The translations under genes and the position numbers were made by a program. DNA of 64,000 bases. It comes from Gavia stellata (Eukaryota > Chordata > Aves > Gaviiformes > Gaviidae). The stretch lies in the NCBI RefSeq assembly GCF_030936135.1, contig NC_082595.1, positions 107,859,334 through 107,923,333 of the forward strand. The letters are read 5' to 3'. The notes beneath the pieces were generated by a model. That model was not told where the DNA came from. It made no database searches and worked only from the letters and a program-made list of their open reading frames with translations. This document shows, in pieces, positions 62,746 to 64,000 of this stretch (position 1 is the stretch's first letter; each line of letters begins with the position of its first letter).

Positions 62746-64000
62746 AAAAAGGAAACAAAGAATTTCCTGAGAATGATAGCTAGGTTAGGTGGAATAAAGC
62801 TCTATGTAAAGGGATCCATTTCCCTGCTCTCTTCTTTGAGAGAACCTGAAGGACTGATTTCTCTGCGGCAGTAATCTTCTGAAAAAAGGCAGAGGACAAA
62901 AATGAGTACTTAGTGGATGAGGGTCTGGGTTACTATGGAAAGATTATACAGAGAACTGGAGAACAAAACTGCAGAGTTTATTTTTTCCCCTTTTGTTTCA
63001 AAGAACTAAAGATAACTATTGAGGGCATCATTCTGAAAGATTTACTCACAGTGAGTCGTACTTTCTCACTCAGGTATTCGTTTGTGGTCAACATTCACAA
63101 TCAGCGAAACTACCTTACAGCTGTAGGTGAATGAAAGACCCTCTGAATCCCCAAGCAGGATTTTGAGGGGTGAGCTTCATGTATTCACGATAAGATTTTT
63201 AAATTCTGTCTACATATGGAATCTTTTTCAAGTACTTCAATACTTCGTGTTTGTAAATTACGCACAAAATACTTCTAAAATCTTTACATATGCAGCATTT
63301 GCATTGTTAAATGCCTTCTCAGTTTTTACAAAAATGATTGTGTGAAAACTTTGAAAGGATAAAAGATGTCTTCTAGCCAACAAGGTAGAAAAGAGTCAGT
63401 CATTGCACATCTTCCAAAGAGCATATCTGAACTAAAGTGTGTTGTAACAAATGTATTTTCAGTCATAGAAATCTGACATATATAGCAGTATACAGCTAAT
63501 ATAACATGTAGGAAAGCCCTGTCTAGTATCTTTCTAAAGTTTTTCAAGGAAAAATACATCAGCAGAACTGAAAATATCTGTGCTATTTTATATGAGAGGA
63601 GTTTTCCCCTTAAATCTGATAAGTAACACTTGAAATAAAATGCTAATATAAAAAAGTCTTGAAAGTTCATCCACTGCAGCTTGTCCTTCTGAGACATCAG
63701 TGGTAGCTTTCTGTGTCTGAATAATGCTTAGAGACACTGTGATCTTTCTGTTAGATTTTCATCTCCCATCCATTGCCTCTCAATGGATTACCCCATGTAG
63801 ATAGACACAGATGCGTGACTCTGCTCCCAGCTGTCATCTCCTAGAGTTCCTTCAGATACCTCGATTTTTGTCTCTCTTAATTGAGCAGCCATTATCATCA
63901 CTTCCCAGGTGGAGTTAATTTACCTTAATTTAGCTTCAATTTTCTTCTTTCCACTTTCTCTTGTTTTAGGAGGCAGTAACTTAAAAGGTAGCAACTCGCC

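Larger units (their letters stand above)
56622..64000. other. Right-hand stretch upstream of CYP2 copy A
   Basis: No intact gene is recognised. It starts with the copy A promoter side, where no clear TATA box is seen. It holds three CR1 pieces (57421-57508, 57986-58054, 62415-62745) and relic CYP2 exons at 59741-59915 and 61360-61672. The remainder, especially 62.8-64.0 kb, is AT-rich with nothing I can name. Confidence 0.6.

Overview
The window looks like avian nuclear DNA. It carries CR1 LINEs with the octamer-type 3' ends seen in bird and reptile genomes, LTRs of an avian endogenous-retrovirus type, compact vertebrate introns, and the gene order MMUT - CENPQ - GLYATL3 known from human 6p12.3. 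The species cannot be told from the sequence. All gene structures were built by hand from splice sites, reading phase and remembered vertebrate orthologues. Within each gene the exon phases close exactly.

Layout. (1) 1-10.3 kb, minus strand: the 5' two thirds of MMUT (mitochondrial methylmalonyl-CoA mutase), coding exons 2-7, with the 3' exons off the left edge. (2) About 9.95-10.7 kb: a CpG-island head-to-head promoter shared by MMUT and CENPQ, with NRF-1-like sites and a pair of inverted ZNF143/Staf motifs. (3) 10.4-16.3 kb, plus strand: complete CENPQ (kinetochore CCAN subunit, 283 or 282 aa through a NAGNAG acceptor). (4) 16.3-22.9 kb: intergenic, with a retroviral-type LTR and one candidate non-coding exon. 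(5) 22.9-28.5 kb, plus strand: GLYATL3 (glycine N-acyltransferase-like), five coding exons adding to 288 codons, with one in-frame TGA at codon 36. Its intron 3 holds a 1.4-kb CR1. (6) 28.5-37.5 kb: gene-poor, with a solo LTR and isolated relic exons of a CYP2 gene. (7) 37.6-46.5 kb and 49.1-56.6 kb, minus strand: two tandem, complete nine-exon CYP2-family P450 genes. Each has 496 codons and identical exon lengths, and position suggests the CYP2AC subfamily. (8) 56.6-64 kb: CR1 pieces and a decayed third CYP2 copy.

The most useful observations are these. GLYATL3 has a lone nonsense codon in an otherwise whole frame, inside an exon that could be skipped in phase. The two P450 genes differ as a mosaic: about 60% identical in exons 1, 4 and 5, but near 87-90% in exons 7, 8 and most of 9, including adjoining intron sequence, which suggests gene conversion. 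Relic CYP2 exons lie on both sides of the pair. A CR1 tail sits just upstream of MMUT exon 4. The promoter has an unusually clean architecture. No operon, CRISPR or other prokaryotic-style system is present, and I saw no clearly new molecular system. The P450 cluster and the GLYATL3 nonsense codon are the parts most worth following up.
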